A DNA stretch of 64,000 nt from Brucella pseudintermedia (GTDB lineage Bacteria; Pseudomonadota; Alphaproteobacteria; Rhizobiales; Rhizobiaceae), in contig NZ_WBWE01000002.1 of NCBI RefSeq assembly GCF_008932435.1, positions 1 through 64,000 on the forward strand, given 5' to 3'. The notes under the pieces are model-generated. The model worked only from the letters and a program-made list of their open reading frames with translations. It was not told the origin of the DNA and did no database searches. Position 1 is the first letter of the stretch, and the number at the start of each line of letters is the position of its first letter. The position numbers and the translations under genes were made by a program. Shown in pieces: positions 37,604 through 47,771 of this stretch.

Positions 37604-38352
37604 TGAGCACCGTGTTTGAAGTAACGAATCTGCGCAAGAATTTCGGCGGACTGGCAGTCACGAACGATGTTTCGCTCAGCATGGCAAAAGGCGAACGCGT
37701 CGCGCTTATTGGTCCAAATGGCGCGGGCAAGACCACTTTCATTAATCTTGTTACAGGCAATCTCGCGCCAACCTCCGGCACGGTGGCGTTAGGCGGGGAG
37801 AATGTCTCCAGGCTCAATGCAATGCAACGTGTCCGGCGTGGGCTGGTGCGCTCATTTCAGGTTACCCGCCTCTTCTTCGACATGACGCCTGAAGAACACG
37901 TCGCGCTTGCTGTTCTGCAACGCGAAGGCAAGACGACATGCATTCTCGGCAACTATCGCAAAATGCCCGACATCATGGATGAGGTGCGCCACATTCTGGA
38001 TACGCTCGGTCTTCTGTCTCTCAGTCAATTGCGGGTGAACGAGATCGCATATGGTCAGCAGCGTCTTCTGGAAATTGCCCTTGCCTTGGCTCTTCGACCC
38101 AAAGTGCTGTTGCTCGACGAACCCGCCGCCGGCGTCCCGCAAAGCGACACGGGACGCATTGAGGAAGCGCTTGCCGGACTACCTGCCGATTTGGCGGTCC
38201 TCATGATCGAGCACGATATGGATCTCGTTTTCCGCTTTGCAAAGCGGGTTGTTGTCCTGGCTGCAGGAACGGTGATTTTTGACGGACTGCCGGCAGATGT
38301 TGTGCAGGACGCCCGTGTCCGGGAAGCCTATCTCGGGAGCTATGCGCAATGA
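37603..38352 (+). CDS. LivG-type ATPase of the aromatic-acid importer
   Basis: A 249-residue ATPase: Walker A GPNGAGKTT at about residues 37-45, Q-loop VRSFQVTRLF, signature-region EIAYGQQRLLEIA (the LivG variant of LSGGQ) and Walker B VLLLDEPAAGV. It lies between the permeases and the second ATPase in a five-gene operon. Confidence 0.9.
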   Translation: MSTVFEVTNLRKNFGGLAVTNDVSLSMAKGERVALIGPNGAGKTTFINLVTGNLAPTSGTVALGGENVSRLNAMQRVRRGLVRSFQVTRLFFDMTPEEHVALAVLQREGKTTCILGNYRKMPDIMDEVRHILDTLGLLSLSQLRVNEIAYGQQRLLEIALALALRPKVLLLDEPAAGVPQSDTGRIEEALAGLPADLAVLMIEHDMDLVFRFAKRVVVLAAGTVIFDGLPADVVQDARVREAYLGSYAQ

Positions 38353-39065
38353 GTGCAGCCTCGCTTGAAATTCGCAATCTTTCTTCCGGCTACGGCCCTA
38401 CGCGCGTCATCGAGGACGTGTCACTCAAAGCCACATCGGGATCGCGGCTTGCTATTCTGGGCCGCAACGGTGTCGGCAAGACCACCCTCTTTGCTACCAT
38501 AGCAGGACAAACACGCCGTTATGGCGGCGAAATTCTGCTGGACGGGAAGAATATCTCCACGCTTCCTTCAGCGGCTCGCGCAATTGCCGGTCTCGGCTAT
38601 GTGCCGCAAACCCGCGATGTCTTTCCCACCCTCACCGTTGAAGAAAACCTCTTCGTTGGCCTTAAAGACCGGCCAAAAGATGCGATCGAAGAGGCCTATG
38701 CAATGTTTCCGCGTCTGAAGGAACGACGACGCAATCTTGGCTCACAGCTTTCCGGTGGGGAACAGCAGATGCTATCGACGGCGCGCAGCATTCTCGGTCA
38801 GCCGACGGTACTGTTGCTTGACGAACCGCTGGAAGGGCTTGCTCCTGTCATTTGCGAAGAACTGATGGCTGCATTCTCTGCATTGGCGCAGAAAGGCGAC
38901 ATGACGATACTGCTCATCGAACAGCGCATCCAGAGCGCGCTCGATTTTGCCGATCATGTCATCATACTGGAACGTGGGCGCATCGCATGGTCCGGCACGT
39001 CGATAGAACTTGCAGAAAACCAGCAGACTGTTGAAGAACTGCTGGGTGTTGGAGGTTTGCACTGA
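38349..39065 (+). CDS. LivF-type ATPase of the aromatic-acid importer
   Basis: A 238-residue second ATPase: Walker A GRNGVGKTT at about residues 38-46, Q-loop YVPQTRDVFPTL, signature LSGGEQQML, Walker B VLLLDEPLEGLAP. It overlaps the LivG-type gene by ATGA. Its TGA stop abuts the TCA (reverse stop) of ade, forming TGATCA with no space for a terminator between them. Confidence 0.9.
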   Translation: MSAASLEIRNLSSGYGPTRVIEDVSLKATSGSRLAILGRNGVGKTTLFATIAGQTRRYGGEILLDGKNISTLPSAARAIAGLGYVPQTRDVFPTLTVEENLFVGLKDRPKDAIEEAYAMFPRLKERRRNLGSQLSGGEQQMLSTARSILGQPTVLLLDEPLEGLAPVICEELMAAFSALAQKGDMTILLIEQRIQSALDFADHVIILERGRIAWSGTSIELAENQQTVEELLGVGGLH

Positions 39066-40757
39066 TCAGTTGCCGACGAACTCGAATTTGTCGACGTCCA
39101 CCAAGCCACGATCGGTGATCTTCAGATGCGGGATCACCGGTAAAGCGATGAAAGCGAGTTGCAAGAACGGTTCTTCCAGAACAGAGCCCAGTTCTTCAGC
39201 GGCGTGACGCAGAATGCGAAGCTGGTCGCGAACAGTTTCGTATGGCTCCGTACTCATCAATCCGGCAATCGGCAAAGGCATTTCAGCCAAGACCTTGCCG
39301 TCACGCACGACGACAAAACCACCTTCGATTTCGCCCAATCGGTTCGCGGCTGCAGCAATATCTTCATCAGATGTGCCGACCACACAGATATTATGGCTGT
39401 CGTGACTGACCGTTGATGCGATTGCACCTGATTTCAAGCCAAAGCCGTGCACAAAGCCGGTCGCGATATTTCCATTTTTGCCATGACGTTCGACAACGGC
39501 GATCTTGACTACATCTTTTTCGAAATCCGGCTCGACACCATTGGGACCGACCTTAAGGTCGAATTCGAGGCTTTTCGTTATGATCTTGCCCGGCACGATA
39601 CCGATCGCGCGTGTCTTGCCGCTATTGGAATGCGAGCGGAAACTCGATGCGCTGACTTTGGGCGCTTTGACGCTGTTGCGCCCCACAGGTGCAACGGCCT
39701 TGCGCGCAACAAACAAATCTTCCGAAACCACCCTGCCCGCAGACAATACGAATTCAGCGCGGCACCCTTCCAGACTGTCCACCACAACCAGATCGGCCCG
39801 CTGGCCCGGAGCAACCAGGCCACGGTCAAAAAGGCCGAAGGCGCGCGCCGCGGAAACGCTTGCAGCCCGATAAATAGCAATCGGCGCGACGCCGCCCGCT
39901 ATAGCCGTGCGGATGAGGTAATCAAGATGCCCCTGATCGGCTATATCGAGCGGATTACGGTCATCCGTGCAAAGTGCCAGAAACTGCGCATGGCGCTCGG
40001 TAATGATTGGCATAAGTGCTTTGAGATCCTTGGAAACGGACCCTTCGCGCACCAAAACATGCATGCCCTTGCGCATCTTTTCCAGCGCTTCTTCCGCACT
40101 TGTGGCCTCATGTTCGGTGCGTATGCCTGCGGAAATATAACCATTCAGATCAAAGCCGCGCAAAAGCGGCGCATGGCCATCAATGTGCCGTCCTTGAAAA
40201 GCTTTCAGCTTCGCCATGCATTCGGGGTCTTTCGCCAGAACGCCTGGAAAGTTCATAAACTCCGCAAGTCCAATCACCTTGGGATGGTCGGCAAAAGGCA
40301 ACAGATCATCAATGAGAAGCTCGGCGCCCGACGTTTCCATATGGGTTGCGGGCACACAGCTCGAAAGCTGCACGCGAATATCCATGATGGTTTCCATGGC
40401 GCTATCGAGGAAGAACTTGATACCTTCCGCGCCAAGCACATTGGCAATCTCGTGTGGATCGCAGATGGCAGTCGTCACACCTTGCGGCAGCACGCAGCGA
40501 TCAAATTCATGCGGCGTTACATGCGAGGATTCTATATGAAGATGAGTATCGATAAATCCCGGCACGACGATCCGTCCGGAAATATCGATTTCCCGCTTAC
40601 CCTGATAGTTGCCGAAGGTTCCAACGATCCGGTCGCCGCAGATGGCAATGTCGCTGTCGACAAGCTCGCCTGTTACTAGATCGAAGAAACGGCCGCCTTT
40701 CAGCACGATGTCGGCAGGTTCCCGTCCTGCGCCTTGATCGATCATCCGTTCCAGCAT
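39066..40757 (-). CDS. ade: Adenine deaminase
   Basis: A 563-residue amidohydrolase that turns adenine into hypoxanthine and ammonia in purine salvage. Metal-binding His72 and His74 are in [36 protein letters not shown] and LCTDDRNP carry further metal and active-site residues. The C-terminal domain (about 400-560, with [19 protein letters not shown]) is characteristic of bacterial Ade. Length is typical. It is alone, convergent with the aromatic importer. Confidence 0.95.
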   Translation of the reverse strand: MLERMIDQGAGREPADIVLKGGRFFDLVTGELVDSDIAICGDRIVGTFGNYQGKREIDISGRIVVPGFIDTHLHIESSHVTPHEFDRCVLPQGVTTAICDPHEIANVLGAEGIKFFLDSAMETIMDIRVQLSSCVPATHMETSGAELLIDDLLPFADHPKVIGLAEFMNFPGVLAKDPECMAKLKAFQGRHIDGHAPLLRGFDLNGYISAGIRTEHEATSAEEALEKMRKGMHVLVREGSVSKDLKALMPIITERHAQFLALCTDDRNPLDIADQGHLDYLIRTAIAGGVAPIAIYRAASVSAARAFGLFDRGLVAPGQRADLVVVDSLEGCRAEFVLSAGRVVSEDLFVARKAVAPVGRNSVKAPKVSASSFRSHSNSGKTRAIGIVPGKIITKSLEFDLKVGPNGVEPDFEKDVVKIAVVERHGKNGNIATGFVHGFGLKSGAIASTVSHDSHNICVVGTSDEDIAAAANRLGEIEGGFVVVRDGKVLAEMPLPIAGLMSTEPYETVRDQLRILRHAAEELGSVLEEPFLQLAFIALPVIPHLKITDRGLVDVDKFEFVGN

Positions 40758-40861
40758 CGCGCTACCTCATATTTCTGGAATCAATTGTCGCAACCTACCA
40801 TAACGCAAGATGCGGCGGTAAGGTCGCCCTTACGCCGCATCCATAATCCTTGCCGTCCGGG

Positions 40862-42370
40862 TTATCGGACGTATTCAATCATCCGCGCTCGGCTCAGGAC
40901 CAGCTCAATGCGGTTGTCCTCAAGCCTATGCAGACAGACGCGCTTGGTCCATGGGCCATCGCGTAGCGTGAACAAGGCACGCCCTTGTCCCAGATATTCC
41001 AATGGCATGGCCCGGCGTGTCGGACCGATACCCATGATGAGGTGACCATCCTTGATATCGAAACTGGCACCATAGGATGGGGCCTGCCAGTGGCCGTCCA
41101 GTTCGCGTCCGAGCGGCTCCGTTGTGACCGGCTTCAATCGGCGCGGCACATAGCCGATTTCACCTTCCAATTCCGTACCCGTCCAGCGGAGCCGAACCGG
41201 TGAAGATGGTGACAGCGATGAGAACCAGCCATCGCCGATATCGTAAAGCGTGTCTTCGGAATCGAGCCAATTGGCTATGCCATTGCGCATTTCGAGCCAG
41301 AATGGCCCGCTCTCTGTCACATAAAGTCCGTCCGGGATGCTGCAATTCGTCTCTGGCAACGATAAGCCGTTGAGAGCGGCCATGCAGTCCCGCGCCATCT
41401 TGTAAGTATTGGCATCTTCGCGATTAGAAACAACGATCATTCCGGTCTTCGCTATGGGGTCGAGCAAGAAATAGCTCTTATAGCCCGGATGCGAACCGCC
41501 ATGTCCAACGAAGCGCTTTCCGTCCACTTCGTTCCAGCGCAGCCCGAGGCCATAACCTGTTATCCGCCCATCCGAAAGACGACGTTCCGCTGACAGCTTA
41601 TCGAGCAGGCCTTTGAACGCCCCCTCGCCGTTGACGAGAGCCTGCGCCCATTTCGTCAGCGCCATACCGCTGCCCGTCAAGCTGCCGGAAGCCGAAATAT
41701 GCAGGCCAGCGGAACTGAGTTGCCACTTTTCTCCCGATTTCCAGTAACCGGGAACGAGACCGGCAACCGGATCATTCCAGACATCCGGCGCTTCCATGAA
41801 GATATCAAGCGGTTGCGCAATGTCCGACTTCACGAAATCGTTGAAGCGCAGTCCTTTTCTTTCGAGGGCGGCTTCCACCAGCCGGTAACCGGTATTGGAA
41901 TAGGAAATCTCCGAACCTGCATCGAAATTGAGCCGCTTGAGGGAGGCCAGATATTCCAGAAGCTGATCGGCTTCTGTTTCGGTGTAAACCGACAGTCCCA
42001 GAAGCGTCAGGCATTCGCGTGTATCGGGAAGCCCCCCGGTCATGTCGAGTGCGCGACCGACGGTGACATCGGAAAGTGGACTTTGCAATTCCGGCAGATG
42101 ATCGCCTAGCCGGTCGTCGAGGCCAATGACGTCTCCGTGTTTGAGGACCATCGCACAAAATGCATGTTTCGTCACTGATGCGTAGCGAACGACGGTGTTT
42201 GCCGTGAAAGGAACACCGGTAGAGAGGCTTTCAAGCCCGCTTGCATAGGCGAACTTTACCCCATCAGGGTCGAAGCCGATGATAACACCGCCCGGCTCAT
42301 CCTTGGCCCAGCTTCGCGAAAAGACTTTCGCGGCAAGAGAAGCCGCGTTCCAGTCGGCATGCATTGACAT
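40862..42370 (-). CDS. D-aminopeptidase-like serine hydrolase (family S12)
   Basis: A 502-residue penicillin-recognising serine hydrolase. The three active-site motifs are SVTK at residues 65-68, Tyr-Ser-Asn at 157-159 and HGG at 290-292. About 170 residues follow the catalytic domain, fitting the two beta-barrel domains of the D-aminopeptidase of Ochrobactrum anthropi, but sequence identity by eye is only moderate, so this is a relative rather than that enzyme itself. No signal peptide is seen, so it acts in the cytoplasm, presumably on imported peptides with D-residues. It is the last gene of the peptide importer operon. Confidence 0.75.
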   Translation of the reverse strand: MSMHADWNAASLAAKVFSRSWAKDEPGGVIIGFDPDGVKFAYASGLESLSTGVPFTANTVVRYASVTKHAFCAMVLKHGDVIGLDDRLGDHLPELQSPLSDVTVGRALDMTGGLPDTRECLTLLGLSVYTETEADQLLEYLASLKRLNFDAGSEISYSNTGYRLVEAALERKGLRFNDFVKSDIAQPLDIFMEAPDVWNDPVAGLVPGYWKSGEKWQLSSAGLHISASGSLTGSGMALTKWAQALVNGEGAFKGLLDKLSAERRLSDGRITGYGLGLRWNEVDGKRFVGHGGSHPGYKSYFLLDPIAKTGMIVVSNREDANTYKMARDCMAALNGLSLPETNCSIPDGLYVTESGPFWLEMRNGIANWLDSEDTLYDIGDGWFSSLSPSSPVRLRWTGTELEGEIGYVPRRLKPVTTEPLGRELDGHWQAPSYGASFDIKDGHLIMGIGPTRRAMPLEYLGQGRALFTLRDGPWTKRVCLHRLEDNRIELVLSRARMIEYVR

Positions 42371-42380
42371 GAAAACTCCG

Positions 42381-43121
42381 TCAGGCAGGTTCTTCCAGAT
42401 TAACGCTCAAAGCGCGCAATTCTGTGGTATGCGGATGCGTCGTTTTCCCCGCGCGCAAATCATCAGCGCTAAGCTGTTCCACCATCTCGCCGTGTTGCAT
42501 CACTCCGACCTTGGGGCAGAGATGCGCTATCACTGCGAGATTGTGGCTCACGAGCACGTAAGTAAGGTCCTTTTCCGCACGCAGGTCTGCAAGCAGATTG
42601 AGAATTTCAGCCTGCACTGAGACGTCAAGCGCAGATGTCGGCTCGTCCAGCAGAAGGACTTCCGGTTCGGCAATCAGGGCGCGAGCGATTGCCACGCGCT
42701 GGCGCTGGCCACCTGAAAGCTGGTGCGGAAAACGGAACCGTGCGGCTCTGGGCAATGCAACTTCGTCAAGGACCTTTTCGATCCGCTTATCGATATCGCC
42801 GATACCATGAACCAGGAGAAGTTCGCTCAGGATGCGGTCTATGGTCTGGCGCGGATGCAGCGATCCGAACGGATCCTGAAACACCATCTGCACCTGACGG
42901 AAGAAGGCAGGCGCCCGCTTCGAGGCAACTTCCTTGCCGTCGAACGCGATGCGTCCGCTCCATTGTTCGTTGAGCCCGGCCATGGCGCGCAGGATGGTAG
43001 ACTTTCCCGATCCGCTTTCGCCAACAATACCGAAACTTCCGCCCTTCTCCACGCGAAAGGACACGCCCTTGACGACTTCGCGATCATTGAAGCTGATGCG
43101 GAGTTGATTAATATCTATCAT
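42381..43121 (-). CDS. DppF-type peptide importer ATPase
   Basis: A 246-residue ATPase: Walker [10 protein letters not shown] at about residues 34-42, Q-loop [15 protein letters not shown], signature [15 protein letters not shown] and Walker [15 protein letters not shown]. The QDP.GSLHPR stretch is typical of the oligopeptide/dipeptide class. It overlaps the DppD-type gene by ATGA. Confidence 0.92.
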   Translation of the reverse strand: MIDINQLRISFNDREVVKGVSFRVEKGGSFGIVGESGSGKSTILRAMAGLNEQWSGRIAFDGKEVASKRAPAFFRQVQMVFQDPFGSLHPRQTIDRILSELLLVHGIGDIDKRIEKVLDEVALPRAARFRFPHQLSGGQRQRVAIARALIAEPEVLLLDEPTSALDVSVQAEILNLLADLRAEKDLTYVLVSHNLAVIAHLCPKVGVMQHGEMVEQLSADDLRAGKTTHPHTTELRALSVNLEEPA

Positions 43122-43948
43122 GAGTTCAGCCAGCTTTCTTCACGATTGAGAACCGGCAACCGGTCACGAGGATGCATGAGCGACGGAATGCAATTGAGAA
43201 GGCCCTTCGTATAAGGATGCTCGGCGCGCACCAGTTCGGAGGCTTTCAATTCCTCCATGACCCGACCCATGTACATGACCATCACCCGGTCGCAGAAATG
43301 TGACACAAGCGGGAGATCGTGGCTGATGAGAAGAAGTCCCATTCCGCGTTTGGAAACCAGATCATCGATCAGACGAAGAATTTCCGCCTGCACAGTAGCA
43401 TCGAGCGCGGAGGTCGGCTCATCGGCAATAAGCAGTTCGGGATCCGGCGCCAGCATCATGGCGATCATGACACGCTGCCCCATGCCGCCGGAAACCTCGT
43501 GCGGGTAGAGCTTTGCCACTTCGCGCGGATTGCGGATCATGACCTGATCAAGCAGATCAACCGCAGCCTCCATTGCCTGACGTTTGCTGCCACCTTTGTG
43601 GGTGCGCCACGCCTCAGCCACCTGCACCCCTATGGTCTTGACCGGATTAAGCGAATATTTGGGGTCCTGAAGGATGAAGCCAGCCCGCTTGCCGCGTATC
43701 TGCCGCATGCCGCGTTCGGTAGCCGACAGAATATCGATACCATCGAATGAAAGCTTGTCAGCCTTCACTTCGGCGATTGGCGGAAGGAGTTTCATGAGGG
43801 CGCGCGCGGTCAAAGACTTGCCCGAACCACTTTCGCCGACGATACCCAGTTTTTCACGACCAAGCTGGAGCGAAACCCCACGCACGGCATCGAAACGGCT
43901 CGTGCGGGTTTCAAAGCTGATTTGCAGATTTTTGATGTCAACCAGCAT
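43118..43948 (-). CDS. DppD-type peptide importer ATPase
   Basis: A 276-residue ATPase: Walker A GESGSGKS at about residues 38-45, Q-loop FILQDPKYSLNPV, signature VSGGMGQRVMIAMML, Walker [14 protein letters not shown], and the C-terminal HPYTKGLLNCIPSL segment typical of DppD/OppD. ATG 43948 lies 8 bp after the permease stop; the longer frame to 44062 runs inside the permease and is rejected. Confidence 0.92.
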   Translation of the reverse strand: MLVDIKNLQISFETRTSRFDAVRGVSLQLGREKLGIVGESGSGKSLTARALMKLLPPIAEVKADKLSFDGIDILSATERGMRQIRGKRAGFILQDPKYSLNPVKTIGVQVAEAWRTHKGGSKRQAMEAAVDLLDQVMIRNPREVAKLYPHEVSGGMGQRVMIAMMLAPDPELLIADEPTSALDATVQAEILRLIDDLVSKRGMGLLLISHDLPLVSHFCDRVMVMYMGRVMEELKASELVRAEHPYTKGLLNCIPSLMHPRDRLPVLNREESWLNS

Positions 43949-43956
43949 CTGTTCTC

Positions 43957-44859
43957 TCAATTCTGCTTCGGATCGAGCACGTCGCGCAGACCGTCGCCGA
44001 GGAAATTGAAGGCGAGCGATACAAGGAAGATCGCAATGCCGGGGATGGTCGCAACCCACCATTGTTCAAAAATAAAGCGCTTGGCAGTCGCTATCATCGC
44101 GCCCCATTCCGGCGATGGTGGCTGCGCGCCCATTCCGAGGAAACCAAGACTTGCGGCCGTGATGATGATCGAACTCATGTCGAGCGTGATGCGCACGATG
44201 ACACTCGGTACGCAAAGCGGCATGATATGGCGCAGAATTATGCGGAAAGGCGACGCACCGGTCAGCTTGGCGGCTGCGATGAAATCGCTTTTACGCAGGG
44301 TCATGGTTTCCGCGCGCGCCAGACGCGCATAGGGCGGCCACGCGGTCAACGCGATTGCAAGCACAGCACTTTCGACGCCGGGCTTCAATGCCGCCACGAA
44401 GGCAAGCGCAAGGATCAATCGCGGGAAAGCAAGAAAAACATCCGTAACGCGCATCAGAGCCGTGTCGACAATGCCGCCGAAGTAACCGGCAATGCAACCG
44501 ATGAACAGCCCGATCGGCGCGACAAGAATGACGACGGCGATAACCATTCCAAGGGTTACGCGGCCACCGTATAGAATGCGCGAAAGAATATCCCGCCCCA
44601 GTTCATCCGTCCCGAACCAATGCTCCGCGGTTGGAACAGACAGGCGGTTGCCGAGATCCTGCACGCTTGGATCATAAGGTGCCAGCAATGGTGCAGCCAG
44701 CGACAAGGCGACAAAGGCGATGATGATGAAAAGGCCAATCATTGCCAGCGGATTGGACCGAAGGTTTACCCAGATACGATAGCGCCTACCCCAGTTCGCT
44801 TGCGAGCGGGAGGCAGGCGATTCATCGAGCGCCCAGTTATGAAAATTGGCAAAAATCAT
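43957..44859 (-). CDS. DppC-type peptide importer permease
   Basis: A 300-residue permease with an N-terminal OppC-type segment (WVNLRSNPLAMIGLFIIIAF), HWFGTDELGRDILSRILYGGR and the coupling loop IAAAKLTGASPFRIILRHIMP. About six membrane helices. It overlaps the DppB-type gene by ATGA. Confidence 0.92.
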   Translation of the reverse strand: MIFANFHNWALDESPASRSQANWGRRYRIWVNLRSNPLAMIGLFIIIAFVALSLAAPLLAPYDPSVQDLGNRLSVPTAEHWFGTDELGRDILSRILYGGRVTLGMVIAVVILVAPIGLFIGCIAGYFGGIVDTALMRVTDVFLAFPRLILALAFVAALKPGVESAVLAIALTAWPPYARLARAETMTLRKSDFIAAAKLTGASPFRIILRHIMPLCVPSVIVRITLDMSSIIITAASLGFLGMGAQPPSPEWGAMIATAKRFIFEQWWVATIPGIAIFLVSLAFNFLGDGLRDVLDPKQN

Positions 44860-45869
44860 CGCACACGTGGGTCCAGAACTTTATAGAGGATGTCAGCGAG
44901 CAGATTGAGCCCGACATAGATAACGCCGATCAACAGCGTAGCTCCCACGACCGGATTCATATCGGCATTCATCAATGACACGGTGAGATACTGTCCAAGG
45001 CCCGGCCAGCTGAAAACCGTTTCTGTGACCACGGCACCTTCAAGCAAACCTGCATAAGTAAGTGCCAGAACGGTCACAAGCTGCACTGCGACGGTCGGGA
45101 AAGCGTGTTTCCAGATTACGGATGTGAGCGACAGGCCTTTTGCGCGAGCCGTGATCACAAACTCGCCCTTGAGCGCGTCAAGCATGAAGGCACGGGTCAT
45201 GCGTGTGATGTAGGCCATGCTGAAATAAGAAAGGATCACAACTGGCTGAATCATGTGACGGACAGCATCCCAGAATGCGTCCCAGTCGCCCTCAATAAGC
45301 GTGTCGATCGTGAGCAGGCCCGTTACATGCGGAATCATGCCCTCGTAGATGATATCCTGCCGTCCGGGTCCCGGAGCGATATCGAGCGTCGCATAGAAAA
45401 CCAGAAGTGAAATCAGCGCCAACATGAAAACGGGTACCGAGTGCCCCGCAAGACAGATAACGCGGATCGTCTGATCAATGAAAGACCCCTGCCGCACAGC
45501 CGCCCATACGCCTAGTGGAATGCCGATGAGCGCAGCGACAATCAAGGCAGCCGTTGCCAATTCCAGCGTTGCGGGGAAATAGCGGGCGATATCCTGAGCC
45601 ACCGGATTACGGGTCAGAATGGAATTGCCGAAATCGCCGTGCAGAACCTGCCCGATATAATGCACAAACTGCACTACAAGCGGCTGATCAAGCCCCATCT
45701 CCGTGCGCACGCGCTCGATAACGGCCTCAGGCGCGTTGTCGCCCACGGCGGCAATAACTGGATCGACCGGCATGACGCGGCCAATCATGAATGTGATAAC
45801 CATAAGCCCGAACAGCGTGATCAACACGCTGCTCAGGATACCGGTCAGATTCTTGAAACTTTTCTTCAC
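44856..45869 (-). CDS. DppB-type peptide importer permease
   Basis: A 337-residue permease with about six helices: a first helix at about 12-30, VRTEMGLDQPLVVQFVHYIG and the GDFGNSILTRNPV stretch of the DppB class, and coupling loop ITARAKGLSLTSVIWKHAFP. It overlaps the binding-protein gene by ATGA, so unlike the other operons here there is no hairpin between binding protein and permease. Confidence 0.92.
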   Translation of the reverse strand: MKKSFKNLTGILSSVLITLFGLMVITFMIGRVMPVDPVIAAVGDNAPEAVIERVRTEMGLDQPLVVQFVHYIGQVLHGDFGNSILTRNPVAQDIARYFPATLELATAALIVAALIGIPLGVWAAVRQGSFIDQTIRVICLAGHSVPVFMLALISLLVFYATLDIAPGPGRQDIIYEGMIPHVTGLLTIDTLIEGDWDAFWDAVRHMIQPVVILSYFSMAYITRMTRAFMLDALKGEFVITARAKGLSLTSVIWKHAFPTVAVQLVTVLALTYAGLLEGAVVTETVFSWPGLGQYLTVSLMNADMNPVVGATLLIGVIYVGLNLLADILYKVLDPRVR

Positions 45870-47464
45870 GCCTTGGCGATCCCCGCATAGGAATGGGAAT
45901 CAGACAGAACGCCGAGACGCATTCCGGTAACGTCCTTGCGGCAAGCCGCCGTCTCGAACTTCTGCATCATGATGATGAACGGGCTGTTGTTCATAAATTC
46001 GCGCTGCAAATCTTCATACATCTTCACGCGCTTCGCCGGGTCCTGTTCATCACGCGCAGCGAGGGATTTTTTGGCGAAATCCTCATTCTGGAAGTGCGAG
46101 CGCCAGGCAAAAGGCTTGGTCTTCGCGTTATCGGAATTGTCCGGATTGTTGCAGAAGACGTCAACATTGGTATTTGGATCGAAATAGTCGGAACCCCATA
46201 CAGTCAACGCCATCTGATGTTCACGAGCCCGCATCTTCGTCAGGACCTGACGATTTTCGGCAGCCAGCAACTCCACCTTGATGCCGATTTCCGCAAGGCT
46301 CGCCTGGATTGCCTGAGCAATATCAGGGCTCGGTTGCGCCGAATAATGATCCATCTTGATCGAAAAGCCATCCGGAACACCCGCTTCCGCAAGAAGAGCC
46401 TTTGCCTTGGCAATGTCCTTCTTGAACGGATTTTCATTCAAGGCTGCAGGGAACCCTTCTGGGACAAGCGTTTGGTGTACCTTGTAATTCAGCGGCACGA
46501 TATTCTTTTGAATACCGTCATAGTCTACAGCCCACTTGATCGCTTCCCAAACCTTCGGCTTGGCAAGAACTTCCACGCTCTGGTTGAGCGACATCAACAT
46601 CAAGCCGCCAACGCCCTTGCGCACCAGATTGTAGTTCTCATCACCGTCCAGAATGCGAAGTTGTTCGGTGGTGAGATTGCGAGCAATATCGACGTCACCT
46701 TTCTGGAGCATCAGGAGCTGCGAGGACGGGTCCGCAACGTGACGCAGAAGGATGCGCTTCACATTGCCTTTGTAGGCGCCATGCGGATTAACGTTTAGAA
46801 TGATGCTTTCGCTCGGCTTCCAGGAAACGAGAACCCATTCACCAGAACCAGCGCTATTCTTCTGAAGCCAACCGTTGCCGAGATCGTCTCCAGAGGCGTT
46901 CTCCAGCACGGTCTTCTTCTCCACAATGCTGGCAACGCTTGCCGACAGACAGTAGAGCAGGAATGGCAGCGACGTCGGCTGTTCGACTGTTAAGGTCAAC
47001 GTCGACGGATCAGTCGCGACAATACTCTTCTCAACATTCTCGGGCGTGAAACCGAACTGGCCGATGATAAAAGCGGGCCCCTTGTTCATCTTGATCGCAC
47101 GTTGCAGCGAGAATGCAGCATCTTCCGCGGTTATCTGGGCGCCACTTGCAAACTTTGCGTTTGGATCAATCTTGAACGTAAAGACCTTGCCGTCGCTGTC
47201 TGCTTCCCAGGAAGCCGCGACGCCGCCTTCCACCTGATCCGGATTGGAGAGGCTTGGGTGCACCAGACGCTGATACATGTTGTTGCAGATTTCGCTACCG
47301 ACAGCTTCAAAGCTCTCATGCGGATCAAGGCTGGTTATATTGTCGAGCTGCTGGGCCACAACCAGAATGTCCTGACGTCCCGCTCCGATAGCAGGCAAAA
47401 TGCTCGCATAGGACAGGAAGGGAACGGCAGCCGCACCCGCCAGAAAACCGCGTCTTGAAATCAT
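45866..47464 (-). CDS. DppA-type peptide-binding protein, Tat-like signal
   Basis: A 532-residue cluster C binding protein. The N-terminus MISRRGFLAGAAAVPFLSYA carries an SRRGFL twin-arginine motif, suggesting Tat export in folded form. The mature domain shows NITSLDPHESFEAVGSEICNN and the DVDIARNLT segment of the peptide/nickel family. It leads the importer operon with two ATPases, two permeases and a D-aminopeptidase-like hydrolase, suggesting peptides with D-amino acids, perhaps wall fragments (inference). Confidence 0.9.
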   Translation of the reverse strand: MISRRGFLAGAAAVPFLSYASILPAIGAGRQDILVVAQQLDNITSLDPHESFEAVGSEICNNMYQRLVHPSLSNPDQVEGGVAASWEADSDGKVFTFKIDPNAKFASGAQITAEDAAFSLQRAIKMNKGPAFIIGQFGFTPENVEKSIVATDPSTLTLTVEQPTSLPFLLYCLSASVASIVEKKTVLENASGDDLGNGWLQKNSAGSGEWVLVSWKPSESIILNVNPHGAYKGNVKRILLRHVADPSSQLLMLQKGDVDIARNLTTEQLRILDGDENYNLVRKGVGGLMLMSLNQSVEVLAKPKVWEAIKWAVDYDGIQKNIVPLNYKVHQTLVPEGFPAALNENPFKKDIAKAKALLAEAGVPDGFSIKMDHYSAQPSPDIAQAIQASLAEIGIKVELLAAENRQVLTKMRAREHQMALTVWGSDYFDPNTNVDVFCNNPDNSDNAKTKPFAWRSHFQNEDFAKKSLAARDEQDPAKRVKMYEDLQREFMNNSPFIIMMQKFETAACRKDVTGMRLGVLSDSHSYAGIAKA

Positions 47465-47771
47465 TGAGAGCTCCTCTTGCAGCGCCTTCCGAATATGCCC
47501 AAAAATTGAGATGCGATCATCGGCGCTTATATCCGGATATATTTTTCCACCTTTCCGCTATCACGTCAGCGGAGGCAGGGGCCAATGCAGAATTTTGCAT
47601 TTCCTATGCAGACTTTGCATGAGCGCAACCTAAAAGAATGCTTTCGCTAAAAGGAATCGCCGCTCATGCAGCGCGGTCATATCAAGTGACCGAAATCGCA
47701 TTTGCAATTCTTCGCGCTAGGGTCCATCACCCGTTTCTCAAATATTCGACTTGATTTGAAAAGGCTACTCC
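47465..47771. promoter_or_regulatory. 307-bp divergent control region with paired ATGCA/TGCAT dyads
   Basis: The gap between the peptide importer and the dipeptidase gene carries two adjacent dyads, ATGCAGAATTTTGCAT (47585-47600) and ATGCAGACTTTGCAT (47606-47620), centred about 20 bp apart, that is, on one face of the helix. No regulator gene is next to it. Nothing else in the gap looks coding. Confidence 0.5.

Noticed and set aside
39447-40679. 410-codon + strand frame opposite ade
   Set aside because: Antisense shadow of adenine deaminase; basic, low-complexity translation with no family pattern.
40862-42370. Calling this gene the classical D-aminopeptidase dap
   Set aside because: Motifs and domain lengths fit, but the sequence differs clearly from the remembered O. 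anthropi enzyme, e.g. SVTK versus SVSK and a different C-terminal part.
45893-46798. 301-codon + strand frame opposite the DppA-type gene
   Set aside because: Antisense shadow; the opposite strand encodes a full binding protein with a Tat-type signal.
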